Shown here one piece after another: positions 18,009 through 27,279 of a stretch of 64,000 bases of DNA. This DNA is from Oceanobacillus halotolerans (GTDB lineage: Bacteria; Bacillota; Bacilli; Bacillales; Amphibacillaceae). Below the pieces are notes generated by a model. It worked only from the letters and a program-made list of their open reading frames with translations, was not told where the DNA came from and searched no databases. Every line of letters starts with the position of its first letter. Position 1 is the stretch's first letter. Both the position numbers and the translations under genes were made by a program. The stretch spans positions 1 to 64,000 of the forward strand of contig NZ_WIXL01000008.1 of NCBI RefSeq assembly GCF_010993955.1, written 5' to 3'.

Positions 18009-18410
18009 ATGATGGATTTTTTCGGAGGAACCATTCGTTCATTAGAAAGCTCATTGGATTACGCAACGATGAAAAATCGTACAATATCCAACAATATTGC
18101 CAATGTGAATACACCTAACTACAAAGCAAAAGAAGTTACATTTAATAATGTGTTACAGGATGAGCTTTCATCTTCTATCAATGCAAAACGGACTAATGCA
18201 AAACACATTCCGTTTCAACAAAATGGAGAAACTAAATCATTTCACATTTCTACAAAAAATAATACCACTTATAACCATAATGGGAATAATGTAGATATTG
18301 ATAAAGAGATGACCGAACTAGCAAAAAACCAAATCTACTATCAAAGTTTAGTTGATCGAATTAATGGTAAATTTAGCAGCTTACAAACTGTTATTAGAGG
18401 AGGGAATTAA
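18009..18410 (+). CDS. flgB: Flagellar basal-body rod protein FlgB
   Basis: A 133-residue proximal rod protein. The family signature NRTISNNIANVNTPNYKAKEV lies near residues 25-45, followed by a variable middle and a C-terminal helix. ATG 18009 follows CGAGGAGG; ATG 18012 is also usable. It is the first gene of the fla/che operon, as in B. subtilis, and is followed after two bases by flgC. Confidence 0.97.
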   Translation: MMDFFGGTIRSLESSLDYATMKNRTISNNIANVNTPNYKAKEVTFNNVLQDELSSSINAKRTNAKHIPFQQNGETKSFHISTKNNTTYNHNGNNVDIDKEMTELAKNQIYYQSLVDRINGKFSSLQTVIRGGN

Positions 18411-18412
18411 GA

Positions 18413-18868
18413 ATGTCTATATTCCATTCTATCAATAATAGTGCAAGTGCATTAACTGCACAACGACTACGGATGGATGTTGTGTCTTCCAATATTGCGA
18501 ATGCACAATCAACACGTGCTACGATAAATGAAGATGGGGGATTTGAACCATATAGAAGAAAAATGGTAGAAGTTGCACCAAAGGACCAACATTTTCAAAG
18601 TTTTTTACAAAGGGCTGCAAATACCTCTTCTAATCCCGGTAATGGGGTAAAAGTGACGGGGATCGTTGAGGATCAAGCTCCATTTAAGGTAGTTTATAAT
18701 CCGAATCATCCAGATGCAAATGAGAATGGATATGTCGAGCTTCCAAACGTTGACCCACTAAAAGAAATGGTTGATTTAATGAGTGCAACGAGGTCTTACG
18801 AAGCAAATATCACTTCTTTAAATGCAAGTAAAAATATGTTAATGAAAGCTTTAGAAATAGGAAAATAG
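18413..18868 (+). CDS. flgC: Flagellar basal-body rod protein FlgC
   Basis: A 151-residue rod protein with the N-terminal rod signature RLRMDVVSSNIANAQSTR and the C-terminal motif VDLMSATRSYEANITSLNA. It polymerises with FlgB, FlgF/G-type proteins and FliE into the axial rod inside the export channel. RBS AGAGGAGGG overlaps the end of flgB. Confidence 0.97.
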   Translation: MSIFHSINNSASALTAQRLRMDVVSSNIANAQSTRATINEDGGFEPYRRKMVEVAPKDQHFQSFLQRAANTSSNPGNGVKVTGIVEDQAPFKVVYNPNHPDANENGYVELPNVDPLKEMVDLMSATRSYEANITSLNASKNMLMKALEIGK

Positions 18869-18883
18869 TAGGAGGATTGCATA

Positions 18884-19189
18884 ATGAGCCAATTTGTTAA
18901 TGGAATCACAACACCAGCAATGGCCCAGCCACTAACAAAGAAACCAACTGTTTCACCTGGAGAGGCACAAGCAAATTTTGCCAATGTGTTAAAGTCTGCT
19001 GTTGAGCAAGTTAATGATGCACAACAAGCCTCAGATAAAAAAACACAAAGCTTAGCAAGTGGAAATATTGATGACCTGCATGATGTGATGATCACTGCAC
19101 AAAAAGCTAGTATTACGTTAGACACCGCTGTTCAGGTACAGAAAAAAGTAGTGGATGCTTACAATGAAGTTATGAGAATGCAAGTATGA
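18884..19189 (+). CDS. fliE: Flagellar hook-basal body protein FliE
   Basis: A 101-residue FliE that joins the MS ring (FliF) to the rod and is among the first substrates exported. The helical C-terminal half has KASITLDTAVQVQKKVVDAY, typical of the family. ATG 18884 follows GGAGGATT. Confidence 0.96.
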   Translation: MSQFVNGITTPAMAQPLTKKPTVSPGEAQANFANVLKSAVEQVNDAQQASDKKTQSLASGNIDDLHDVMITAQKASITLDTAVQVQKKVVDAYNEVMRMQV

Positions 19190-19226
19190 TTATGTTCTAG
19201 AGTTTTAGAATTTGGCGGGGGAATAT

Positions 19227-20825
19227 ATGAAGGAAAAAATGATGAATTTCAAAGATAAAGTGACATCGTTTTGGTCAAACCGTTCAAAAACTCAAAAAGG
19301 GATCTTTTTTGGTTCTATCGGTATCGTCTTTGTTTTGATCATAGCGATAGTATTATTTACGTCTAATTCTAAATACGTTCCACTATATAATGATTTGTCA
19401 CTACAGGAAGTTGGACAGATTAAAGCAGAACTAGATGCCAGAGGAGTTCCTTACGAGATTGAAGAAGGTGGAACAACGATAACGGTGCCCAGTGAACAGG
19501 TAGATAATTTACTTGTAGATCTTGCAGGTCAAGGCATCCCGAATAGCGGGAATATAGATTATTCGTTTTTTAGTGAAAATGCTTCATGGGGTATTAGTGA
19601 CAATGAGTTTGATGTTATGAAATTAGATGCCATGCAAACGGAATTAGCAAATCTAATGCGTGGAATAGAAGGAATCAATAATGCTGAAGTGATGATAAAT
19701 GTGCCAGAGGACCCTGTGTTTGTAAGTGACACAGCTGAAGAAACCTCCGCTTCGATTGTTCTTAATACACAGCCAGGATATGAATTTCAAGGAAACCAAA
19801 TAAATTCTTTATATCATCTCGTGTCAAAGGCTGTTCCGAATCTACCAGAAGAAAATATTGTCATTATGAACCAGTACTTTGAATACTACGATCGTAATGC
19901 GCAAGACGGATATGGAACGCAGGATGTTTATGCCAATCAACAAGACATTAAAAAAGATGTTGAGCGTGACATTCAACGTAGATTACAGCAGATGTTAGGG
20001 ACAATGGTTGGCCAAGATAATGTTATTGTCTCCGTTACAGCAGACCTTGATTTCACCCAAGAAAATCGGGTAGAGGAGCTTGTGGAACCGGTAGATTTAG
20101 AGGAAATGGAAGGATTACCTGTAAGTATTGAATCAATACAAGAATCATATACTGGAACTCCTCCTGAAGGGGGAATAGAAGGTACTGGTGATGAAGATGT
20201 TCCAGGATATGAAGGTACTGTTAATGGAAATGATGGAGAATATGAGTTAAATAAAGAGACGATTAATAACGAATTTAATAGAGTTCGAAAAGAGATTGCA
20301 GAAAGTCCTTATAAAATAAGAGATCTTGGGATTCAAGTTGCAGTAGACAATGTTCAACAACGTGATGGTGAAAATATACAATACCTAAGTCAGCAAGAGG
20401 AAGAAGCTGTCCAATCGGGTATTTCTTCAATATTAAACTCTATGGTAACGACCTCAATAGACAAAGAGTATGGCGAAATACAACCGGAAGAAAAAGTCTC
20501 GATTGTTTTTCAAGAGTTTAGTGGAAGTAAAGGAACTTCACCAACAACTGGGCCTGTAATTCCAACTTGGATGTATGTTGTAGGCGGACTATTATTAGCG
20601 ATTATTATTGTTCTTGTTATTCTCCTACTTCGAAACCGTAAAAATGAGGAAGAAGAAATAATAGAAGAGACAACCGTACCCATTACAGAGGAAAAAGAAA
20701 TACCAGATATTCCAGTTAATGAGGATTCAGAAGAAGTTATACGTAAAAAACAACTCGAGAAAATGGCGAAAGAAAAACCAGAGGATTTTGCCAAACTATT
20801 AAGAAGCTGGATTTCAGAAGATTAG
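19227..20825 (+). CDS. fliF: Flagellar MS-ring protein FliF
   Basis: About 532 residues. It forms the membrane MS ring that nucleates the motor. One membrane segment lies near residues 25-45 (FFGSIGIVFVLIIAIVLF) and a second near 450-475 (WMYVVGGLLLAIIIVLVILL). Ring-building motifs lie between them, and an acidic extramembrane region is present. The C-terminal tail after the second segment ends in LLRSWISED, the FliG-binding end. ATG 19227 follows GGCGGGGG; an in-frame TTG at 19212 has no RBS. Confidence 0.97.
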   Translation: MKEKMMNFKDKVTSFWSNRSKTQKGIFFGSIGIVFVLIIAIVLFTSNSKYVPLYNDLSLQEVGQIKAELDARGVPYEIEEGGTTITVPSEQVDNLLVDLAGQGIPNSGNIDYSFFSENASWGISDNEFDVMKLDAMQTELANLMRGIEGINNAEVMINVPEDPVFVSDTAEETSASIVLNTQPGYEFQGNQINSLYHLVSKAVPNLPEENIVIMNQYFEYYDRNAQDGYGTQDVYANQQDIKKDVERDIQRRLQQMLGTMVGQDNVIVSVTADLDFTQENRVEELVEPVDLEEMEGLPVSIESIQESYTGTPPEGGIEGTGDEDVPGYEGTVNGNDGEYELNKETINNEFNRVRKEIAESPYKIRDLGIQVAVDNVQQRDGENIQYLSQQEEEAVQSGISSILNSMVTTSIDKEYGEIQPEEKVSIVFQEFSGSKGTSPTTGPVIPTWMYVVGGLLLAIIIVLVILLLRNRKNEEEEIIEETTVPITEEKEIPDIPVNEDSEEVIRKKQLEKMAKEKPEDFAKLLRSWISED

Positions 20826-20838
20826 GAGGGAGATAAAG

Positions 20839-21849
20839 GTGGTCAGACAACAATCATTAACAGGAAAACAAAAAGCAGCAATACTTCTAATCTCCCTTGG
20901 TCCAGATGTGTCAGCTCAAGTCTATAAACACTTAACAGAGGAAGAAATTGAAAAACTGAGTTTAGAAATATCATCGGTTCAAAAAGTGGAATCGAATACG
21001 AAAGAAGATGTTCTTGATCAATTTCACCAGCTGGCATTGGCACAAGATTATATTGCACAAGGTGGAATAGGATATGCAAAAACAGTATTAGAAAAAGCGT
21101 TCGGGAAACAAGAAGCAGATGGCATTATTAATCGTTTAACATCTTCCTTACAAGTTAGACCGTTTGATTTTGCCAGAAAAGCAGATCCGCAACAAATATT
21201 AAATTTTATTCAAAATGAGCATCCACAGACCATTGCACTTGTCTTATCCTATTTGGATGCAGAACAAGCAGGACAAATTCTATCGGAATTGCCAACAGAT
21301 ATGCAGGCTGATATAGCAAAACGGATTGCATTAATGGATTCTACTTCACCTGAAATTATTAGCCAAGTGGAACAGATTTTAGAACGAAAAATATCTTCTT
21401 CCATAACAGAAGACTACACACAAACTGGAGGCATTCAATCTGTCGTAGAGGTGTTAAACGGGGTAGACCGTAGTACAGAACGAACGATATTAGATGCATT
21501 AGAAATACAAGACCCTGAATTGTCAGATGAAATTAAAAAACGGATGTTTGTATTTGAAGATATTGTAATCCTAGATAATCGTGCCATTCAACGGGTTATT
21601 CGTGAAGTGGACAATGATGACTTACGTTTGTCCTTGAAAGTAGCTAGTGATGAAGTGAAGGAAATAGTCTTTAAGAACATGTCACAACGTATGGCCGATA
21701 CATTCAAGGAAGAGATGGAGTATATGGGTCCAGTTCGCCTACGAGATGTAGAAGAAGCGCAAACAAGGATTGTGACTACGATTCGCCGCTTAGAAGAAAT
21801 CGGGGAAATTGTCATCGCACGTGGTGGAGGAGATGATATCATTGTCTAG
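20839..21849 (+). CDS. fliG: Flagellar motor switch protein FliG
   Basis: A 336-residue switch protein between the MS ring and the stators. The N-terminal part begins LTGKQKAAILLISLGPDVSAQV; the middle domain has the EHPQTIALVLSYL motif; the C-terminal torque helix region includes DEVKEIVFKNMSQRMADTFKEE with charged residues for stator contact. The GTG start follows AGGAGGG. Its last codons overlap the fliH start. Confidence 0.97.
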   Translation: MVRQQSLTGKQKAAILLISLGPDVSAQVYKHLTEEEIEKLSLEISSVQKVESNTKEDVLDQFHQLALAQDYIAQGGIGYAKTVLEKAFGKQEADGIINRLTSSLQVRPFDFARKADPQQILNFIQNEHPQTIALVLSYLDAEQAGQILSELPTDMQADIAKRIALMDSTSPEIISQVEQILERKISSSITEDYTQTGGIQSVVEVLNGVDRSTERTILDALEIQDPELSDEIKKRMFVFEDIVILDNRAIQRVIREVDNDDLRLSLKVASDEVKEIVFKNMSQRMADTFKEEMEYMGPVRLRDVEEAQTRIVTTIRRLEEIGEIVIARGGGDDIIV

Positions 21850-22582
21850 TTTGCAAGAAAAAGTAATCAAAATTAGACCGATTGAGCGAAAAGCGTCAAT
21901 TCCAGACAAACAGGAAGAGCAGGACAATTTACACCACGAATACAAATTATTAGAAACACAGATTGCCGAAGCGAAACAAACACTAGCCGATTTGCAACAA
22001 GAACAAGATGCACTGCTCCAAGAAACAAATGAAAAAATTAACCAAGCAAAATCAAATTGGGAAACAGAAAAAAAGCAATTAATGGATGAGGCACAACAAC
22101 AAGGATACAATGTAGGTTTTGACAAAGGGAAAGAAACAAGTCTAGAACAGTATCAGAACTTAATAGAACAAGGTAATCATATCGTTACGACTGCGCAAAA
22201 AGATTATTATACTACCGTTGAACAAAGCGAGGAAACGATTGTAACGTTGTCCATTCAAATTGCTGAAAAAATAGTAAAGCAACACCTAGCTTCAAATGCT
22301 GATGCATTTTTACCAATTGTAAAAGGTGCATTAAAAGAACTAAAGGATTTTGCTTCCATAGCTATTTATGTAAGTCCAGAAAAGTATGCATTTCTCATGG
22401 ATCAAAAAGATGAATTAGTAAGCTATATTGATGCAGAAACGAAGCTGTCGATCTATTGTAAACAAGAATTGGAGCCTGATAGTTGTCTGATTGAACACCC
22501 GTATGGTCAGATTGATGCCAGTGTTGATACACAGTTAGAGCAAATTAAACAAGTGTTACACGAACTTGCGAGTGAGGAATAG
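21842..22582 (+). CDS. fliH: Flagellar assembly protein FliH
   Basis: About 246 residues. FliH regulates the export ATPase FliI and tethers it to the C ring. The N-terminal half is strongly coiled coil (Gln/Glu-rich, about 25-110). The C-terminal part has LSIQIAEKIVKQHL and later LIEHPYGQIDASVDTQLEQI, a V/F-ATPase b/delta-like pattern. I choose TTG 21842 because GGAGG at 21826-21830 is properly placed, giving an eight-base overlap with fliG. Confidence 0.92.
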   Translation: MSSLQEKVIKIRPIERKASIPDKQEEQDNLHHEYKLLETQIAEAKQTLADLQQEQDALLQETNEKINQAKSNWETEKKQLMDEAQQQGYNVGFDKGKETSLEQYQNLIEQGNHIVTTAQKDYYTTVEQSEETIVTLSIQIAEKIVKQHLASNADAFLPIVKGALKELKDFASIAIYVSPEKYAFLMDQKDELVSYIDAETKLSIYCKQELEPDSCLIEHPYGQIDASVDTQLEQIKQVLHELASEE

Positions 22583-22585
22583 GTG

Positions 22586-23908
22586 ATGTATAAAAATCAG
22601 TATGAAGCTGCCATTGAACAAGTCGATACGTATAAACGGTATGGAAAAGTGTTGCGAATTGTCGGATTGATGATTGAATCACAAGGACCAGATGCAAACA
22701 TTGGGGATGTGTGCTATATCCATACAGCAAATCAACGAAAGCAACCTGTTTTATCAGAAGTGGTTGGATTTAAAAAAGAAAAAATTATTTTAATGCCATA
22801 CGGTGAAGTGAGAGAAATAGGACCAGGTTGTTTAGTTGAATCAACTGGAAAACCATTGACCGTTAAAATTGGCCGAAGCCTAATCGGACAAGTAGTTGAT
22901 TCCATCGGCAGACCTTTAGATGGTTCTAAATTACCAAAAGGTCTTTCGAATTATTTAACAGAACAATCTCCACCTAACCCCTTATCACGAACAGCAATTT
23001 CTGAGCCTATTCAAGTAGGGGTAAAAGCGATTGATACGATGTTATCGGTAGGAAAAGGCCAACGAATTGGTATTTTTGCAGGAAGTGGTGTTGGAAAAAG
23101 TACACTACTAGGGATGATTGCTCGCAATAGTAGTGCAGATATTAATATTATTGCTCTAATCGGAGAGCGTGGACGTGAAGTCCGTGAATTCATTGAAAAC
23201 GAATTAGGCGAACAAGGTCTTGCAAAATCAATTGTTGTAGTTGCCACGTCAGATCAACCCGCATTAATGCGTATTAAAGGAGCATATACCGCAACAGCCA
23301 TTAGTGAATACTTTCGAGATTTAGGTTTTCAAGTGAACTTAATGATGGACTCAGTTACTCGAGTAGCAATGGCACAACGGGAGGTAGGTTTAGCTACAGG
23401 GGAACCACCAACCACAAAAGGGTATACACCATCTGTTTTTGCTACACTACCGAAATTATTAGAACGAACTGGTACAAGCGATACGGGAACTATCACAGCC
23501 TTTTATACCGTGTTAGTAGATGGGGATGACATGAATGAACCTATCGCAGATACAGTCAGGGGAATATTAGATGGTCACTTTGTACTAGATCGCAAGCTCG
23601 CAGAACAAGGACAGTTTCCCGCTATCAATATTTTAAAATCTATTAGTCGTGTGATGAATCATATCGCAACCAAAGAACATTTGGATGCAAGTCAACAGCT
23701 CCGAACCCTACTAGCAACTTATGAAGAAAATAGTGAACTAATTCAAATTGGAGCCTATAAACGTGGTACTGATCAGACGATTGATAAAGCCATTATGTAC
23801 TATCCAAAAATTCAAGACTTTTTAAAACAAGGGATTCACGATTACCATACGTTGCAAGAGTCCATTGAACAAATGCAACAACTGCTTCTTGGGGGTGCTA
23901 AAAGATGA
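22586..23908 (+). CDS. fliI: Flagellum-specific export ATPase FliI
   Basis: About 440 residues of an F1-beta-like hexameric ATPase that unfolds and delivers substrates to the export gate. Walker A is GIFAGSGVGKSTLLG; Walker B lies in NLMMDSVTRVAMAQREVGLATGEPP, which also carries the type III ATPase signature. ATG 22586 follows GAGGAATAG; GTG 22583 is the alternative. It overlaps fliJ by four bases. Confidence 0.97.
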   Translation: MYKNQYEAAIEQVDTYKRYGKVLRIVGLMIESQGPDANIGDVCYIHTANQRKQPVLSEVVGFKKEKIILMPYGEVREIGPGCLVESTGKPLTVKIGRSLIGQVVDSIGRPLDGSKLPKGLSNYLTEQSPPNPLSRTAISEPIQVGVKAIDTMLSVGKGQRIGIFAGSGVGKSTLLGMIARNSSADINIIALIGERGREVREFIENELGEQGLAKSIVVVATSDQPALMRIKGAYTATAISEYFRDLGFQVNLMMDSVTRVAMAQREVGLATGEPPTTKGYTPSVFATLPKLLERTGTSDTGTITAFYTVLVDGDDMNEPIADTVRGILDGHFVLDRKLAEQGQFPAINILKSISRVMNHIATKEHLDASQQLRTLLATYEENSELIQIGAYKRGTDQTIDKAIMYYPKIQDFLKQGIHDYHTLQESIEQMQQLLLGGAKR

Positions 23909-24351
23909 CAAATACAGTAACCTTAACAAAAATCTTACACATACGAGAAAGAGAAAAAAAAGATGCACAAAAGGCTTATCAACATGCGATGGATAGCTTT
24001 GAAGATATCGCAACACAATTATATACACTTTTAAAGAAAAAAGAAGATGCTGAAAAAGCCTATGATCATTACTTACAATCGACGGCACCAATTGATAGAT
24101 TAAAAGAACAATCAAACTACATTGAACGCTTAAGTCAACAGATTGTACATTTACAACAAAAAGTACAACAGGCTAGAAACCAAATGAATGGTAAACAGGA
24201 TCAATTAACCAAAGCACACGTAGAAGTAAAAAAATTTGAGAAGCTTATTGAAAACCGTGAACAAAAACAAGCAGCAAGGCAAAAGCAAATGGAAAATATA
24301 GCGATGGATGAAACATCAGTTCAACAATTTTTAAGCTATCAGACTAGGTGA
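23905..24351 (+). CDS. fliJ: Flagellar export chaperone FliJ
   Basis: A 148-residue, almost wholly alpha-helical coiled-coil protein rich in Gln and Lys. FliJ is the stalk-like partner of the FliI hexamer and links it to FlhA. It overlaps fliI (ATGA) and is followed at once by the motE-like gene. The assignment rests on position, length and coiled-coil pattern. Confidence 0.92.
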   Translation: MTNTVTLTKILHIREREKKDAQKAYQHAMDSFEDIATQLYTLLKKKEDAEKAYDHYLQSTAPIDRLKEQSNYIERLSQQIVHLQQKVQQARNQMNGKQDQLTKAHVEVKKFEKLIENREQKQAARQKQMENIAMDETSVQQFLSYQTR

Positions 24352-24356
24352 ATATT

Positions 24357-24956
24357 ATGGCAAATCAAGCAAAAGAAGAAAAAAAGAAATTACATCCGAT
24401 TGTATGGTTCTTTTTTGCAATTATTATTCCACTCATCGTTGTCATTACGTTAACGGTTATTATTTTATCTGTGTCAGGATTTAATGTTTTGGACTGGACA
24501 AAAGAGAAAGTAAATAATATCCCTGTTTTATCGAATGTTGTCACAACAGAAGAGGAAAGGGAAGAAGAAACAAAAGACGACAATAATAACGAAAAGTTGA
24601 CAGAACAGTTGGCAAGTAAGGATCAAGAGATAGAGGGTTTAAACCAAGAAATTAGACAATTTGAATCGATTATTGAGCAAATGGAACAAGAAATAGCTCG
24701 ATTAGAGGGGAATATAGAGGACGCAGAAGCTGAGACAGCAGAAGAACAATCATCTTCAGAATCGACGAAAACGATCGCTAAATCATTTGAAGAGATGGAT
24801 AATGGACAAGCGGCATCCATTATGGAAACAATGGGAACAGACTTAGCTGTATCCATTTTAAAAGAAATTTCTGATGATGTGCGTGGTAGTATTTTTGATG
24901 AAATGGACCCAGAGATCGCAGCTGAATTAACACAGTCATTTGTTGAAAGTAACTAA
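24357..24956 (+). CDS. ylxF: MotE-like flagellar protein YlxF
   Basis: About 200 residues. One membrane segment near 15-40 (IVWFFFAIIIPLIVVITLTV) is followed by a long acidic coiled coil (about 65-130) and a C-terminal helical domain (about 145-198) with GQAASIMETMGTDLAVSIL, like the MgtE N-terminal domain. Related MotE proteins act as stator or motor chaperones; the role here is unproved. ATG 24357 follows AGGTGA. Confidence 0.87.
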   Translation: MANQAKEEKKKLHPIVWFFFAIIIPLIVVITLTVIILSVSGFNVLDWTKEKVNNIPVLSNVVTTEEEREEETKDDNNNEKLTEQLASKDQEIEGLNQEIRQFESIIEQMEQEIARLEGNIEDAEAETAEEQSSSESTKTIAKSFEEMDNGQAASIMETMGTDLAVSILKEISDDVRGSIFDEMDPEIAAELTQSFVESN

Positions 24957-24985
24957 ATAACTTACCTTGAAAGGGGGTGAAAAAG

Positions 24986-26311
24986 GTGAATGGAATGGCA
25001 ATGGTTTTTCAACAATTGGTTCCCAAGCAAGCATCTAGTTTGCAAGTTCAATCATCTAATCTGCGTAAACCAGTAAATAATGAGGGAAATGCTTTTGGAC
25101 GTTTATTAGGAGAAATGCAGGGAAATGAATCGGATGATAAATGGAACTTGATGGAACTTCTCTCATCCTTGCCTGACAATGTAAAGGATTCTGTAATGGA
25201 TATGCTGTCACAAATAGAAAATGGTGAGCACAGTCAGTTAGGTGAATTATCAAAGCTCCTTGAATCTAGTGATTTTAACAAACAGGAAGAGGTATTGAAA
25301 AAGCTAGGTACATTACTAGATAATCAAATGCCTATTCAACGTACAGAAAATGATTCAATGTTAATCGGTAATCCGATCATGCAAAAAGTGGAAAATTTAA
25401 TTTCTAGTGACGAACAGGTGCAAAGTGAGTTAGCAGCTCTTGTTAAAAAAATAGTGCCATTACTACAAGATGTGCAGAAAGCATCAACTCTGCAGGATAT
25501 ACAAAGAATAGCACCATCTATTCTAAAGCTATTAGAACAATGGACAGCACTAGATAAAAAATTGCAATCCCAACAAGGATCAAATACGTTAATTGATACT
25601 GCCTTTTCAAAAGTAGATCAGTCGTCAAAAGAACAAGCAATTTGGAAAGAGCTAATTCAAGCGTATCAAAAGCGGGATCAACTGGTGGCCAAACAGCAAT
25701 ATAATGCAAATGCAACAATCACCAGTAAGGATGTAGTGAAATGGTTGCAAAAAGCCTTTTCGAATCAATTGGCAAATACCGAGAATTCAAATGGTGTGTC
25801 ATTCACAACAAATGCACCAATGTCACGAATTGAACAATATGTTATCCAGGTGAATCCGACACAGAGATCTAAATCGGTTGATCAACAATTGATAAATGAA
25901 TTCCAAAAAGTAATGAAAACAAGTCAGTTCTTATCGATGAGTAATGGGAATTCACAACTCGCTATTAGGTTACAGCCGGACACACTTGGAGATATGATGG
26001 TTCGATTTACACAAGTAAATGGTGAAATGACAGTCAAAATTCTAGTTTCATCGGTAGCCGCAAAAGAGATGTTAGAGTCTAACTTACATCAGTTAAAAAA
26101 CATGTTTTCACCACACCAAGTAACGATTGAAAGACAGGATCTGCAAACACAGCAATCACAAAATCTGAATGCCGATCAAGAAGATCAATCGATGAGCGAG
26201 CAAGATCAAGATCAGTCAAACCAATTTGATGAGTCTGATGAACATCGAGAAGGAGAGCAGGAGGATTTTGAAACACAATTCCAAGATATATTACAAAAAG
26301 AGGAAGTGTAG
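24986..26311 (+). CDS. fliK: Flagellar hook-length control protein FliK
   Basis: About 441 residues. FliK measures the hook and switches export from hook to filament substrates by touching FlhB. The C-terminal domain (about 310-390) has QLAIRLQPDTLGDMMVRFT and the following beta/alpha pattern. The N-terminal two thirds is a low-complexity, Gln/Ser/Asn-rich ruler, and the tail is highly acidic. The GTG 24986 start follows AAAGGGGGT; GTG 24977 is possible. It sits in the expected slot before flgD. Confidence 0.92.
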   Translation: MNGMAMVFQQLVPKQASSLQVQSSNLRKPVNNEGNAFGRLLGEMQGNESDDKWNLMELLSSLPDNVKDSVMDMLSQIENGEHSQLGELSKLLESSDFNKQEEVLKKLGTLLDNQMPIQRTENDSMLIGNPIMQKVENLISSDEQVQSELAALVKKIVPLLQDVQKASTLQDIQRIAPSILKLLEQWTALDKKLQSQQGSNTLIDTAFSKVDQSSKEQAIWKELIQAYQKRDQLVAKQQYNANATITSKDVVKWLQKAFSNQLANTENSNGVSFTTNAPMSRIEQYVIQVNPTQRSKSVDQQLINEFQKVMKTSQFLSMSNGNSQLAIRLQPDTLGDMMVRFTQVNGEMTVKILVSSVAAKEMLESNLHQLKNMFSPHQVTIERQDLQTQQSQNLNADQEDQSMSEQDQDQSNQFDESDEHREGEQEDFETQFQDILQKEEV

Positions 26312-26818
26312 GTGAATAAATTGACTACCATAGATCCATCTTTGTACTTAAAAAATCAAACGACAGAAAGAACACCAAGTCCTAATCTCGGGAAAGATGA
26401 ATTCTTGAAAATTTTAATGACACAATTACAAAATCAAGATCCATTAAAACCAATGGAAGATAAAGAATTCATTTCACAGATGGCATCTTTTTCTTCACTG
26501 GAGCAAATGATGAATATGACCAGCTCCATTGATCAGCTAGTCGCAAACCAAACTGTTTCTCCTATTATTGAGTATAGTCATATGATTGGAAAGGAAATTT
26601 CTTATCAAAGGTACAACAAAGAAACAGGGGAGCAAGAAGATATTGAAAAAAGCAGTGTAATTGCTGTTAGTCAAGATGAAGGTTATGCCGTTCTTGAGTT
26701 GAAAAATGGTGAAAAGATATATGCTGATGATGTTGTAAAAGTGAGCGAACCACAAAAAGAGACAGGTGAGCGTGAAGAAACCTCATCTGAAGTGGATGAT
26801 ATAGAAGGAAGTGAATAA
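26312..26818 (+). CDS. flgD: Flagellar hook assembly scaffold FlgD
   Basis: A 168-residue hook-cap scaffold. The conserved N-terminal part has LGKDEFLKILMTQLQNQDPLKPM and EFISQMASFSSLEQM. The C-terminal region is acidic and short, as in Bacillus. GTG 26312 follows the fliK stop directly, with AGGAAG upstream; TTG 26321 is an alternative. Its stop overlaps the region before the next gene. Confidence 0.95.
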   Translation: MNKLTTIDPSLYLKNQTTERTPSPNLGKDEFLKILMTQLQNQDPLKPMEDKEFISQMASFSSLEQMMNMTSSIDQLVANQTVSPIIEYSHMIGKEISYQRYNKETGEQEDIEKSSVIAVSQDEGYAVLELKNGEKIYADDVVKVSEPQKETGEREETSSEVDDIEGSE

Positions 26819-26819
26819 C

Positions 26820-27197
26820 ATGGATCATCGTATTCATTCCATTCAGCCACACCATACAGTACATATCCCAAATGTCAAAAAACAGGAATCAAAACAATCA
26901 TCAAACCTAAATTTTCGGGATATTTTGCAGCAACAACAAGATTTAAAAGTGAGTAAACATGCACAGCAACGAATGGATGAACGAAATATTCAATTGAATG
27001 AGAAACAGTGGAATACGATTACTGCAAAAATTGGAGAAGCAAAACAAAAAGGTGTGACCGATTCATTAGTGTTAACAAATGATACAGCACTATTAGTAAG
27101 TACAAAGAATAATACCGTTGTAACCGCAATGAATCGAGAAGAAGCAACTAGTAAAATTTTCACAAACATTAATGGAACCATTCTAATTAATGAATAG
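26820..27197 (+). CDS. Flagellar operon protein of unknown function (TIGR02530-like)
   Basis: About 125 residues. The middle reads FRDILQQQQDLKVSKHAQQRMDERNI-like in blocks, with SKHAQQRMDERNIQ and LVLTNDTALLVSTKNNTVV, the pattern of the small conserved protein found between flgD and flgE in many Firmicute flagellar operons. No membrane segment or catalytic site is visible. ATG 26820 follows GGAAGTG. It could help hook assembly, but that is only a guess from position. Confidence 0.8.
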   Translation: MDHRIHSIQPHHTVHIPNVKKQESKQSSNLNFRDILQQQQDLKVSKHAQQRMDERNIQLNEKQWNTITAKIGEAKQKGVTDSLVLTNDTALLVSTKNNTVVTAMNREEATSKIFTNINGTILINE

Positions 27198-27279
27198 GCT
27201 GGACCCTTTTGGGAGGCCTTAAGCTGTTGACTGATTGATACAGCTTCACGCTATTTTAATAAAAGGGGAGAATGATAAA
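27198..27279 (+). promoter_or_regulatory. Two small hairpins in the flgE leader
   Basis: The first lies near 27198-27220 (GGCTGGACCC ... GGGAGGCC); the second is AAGCTGT (27221-27227) with ACAGCTT (27240-27246). No T run follows, so these look more like mRNA processing or stability elements than a terminator. The flgE RBS AAGGGGAG lies after them. Confidence 0.4.
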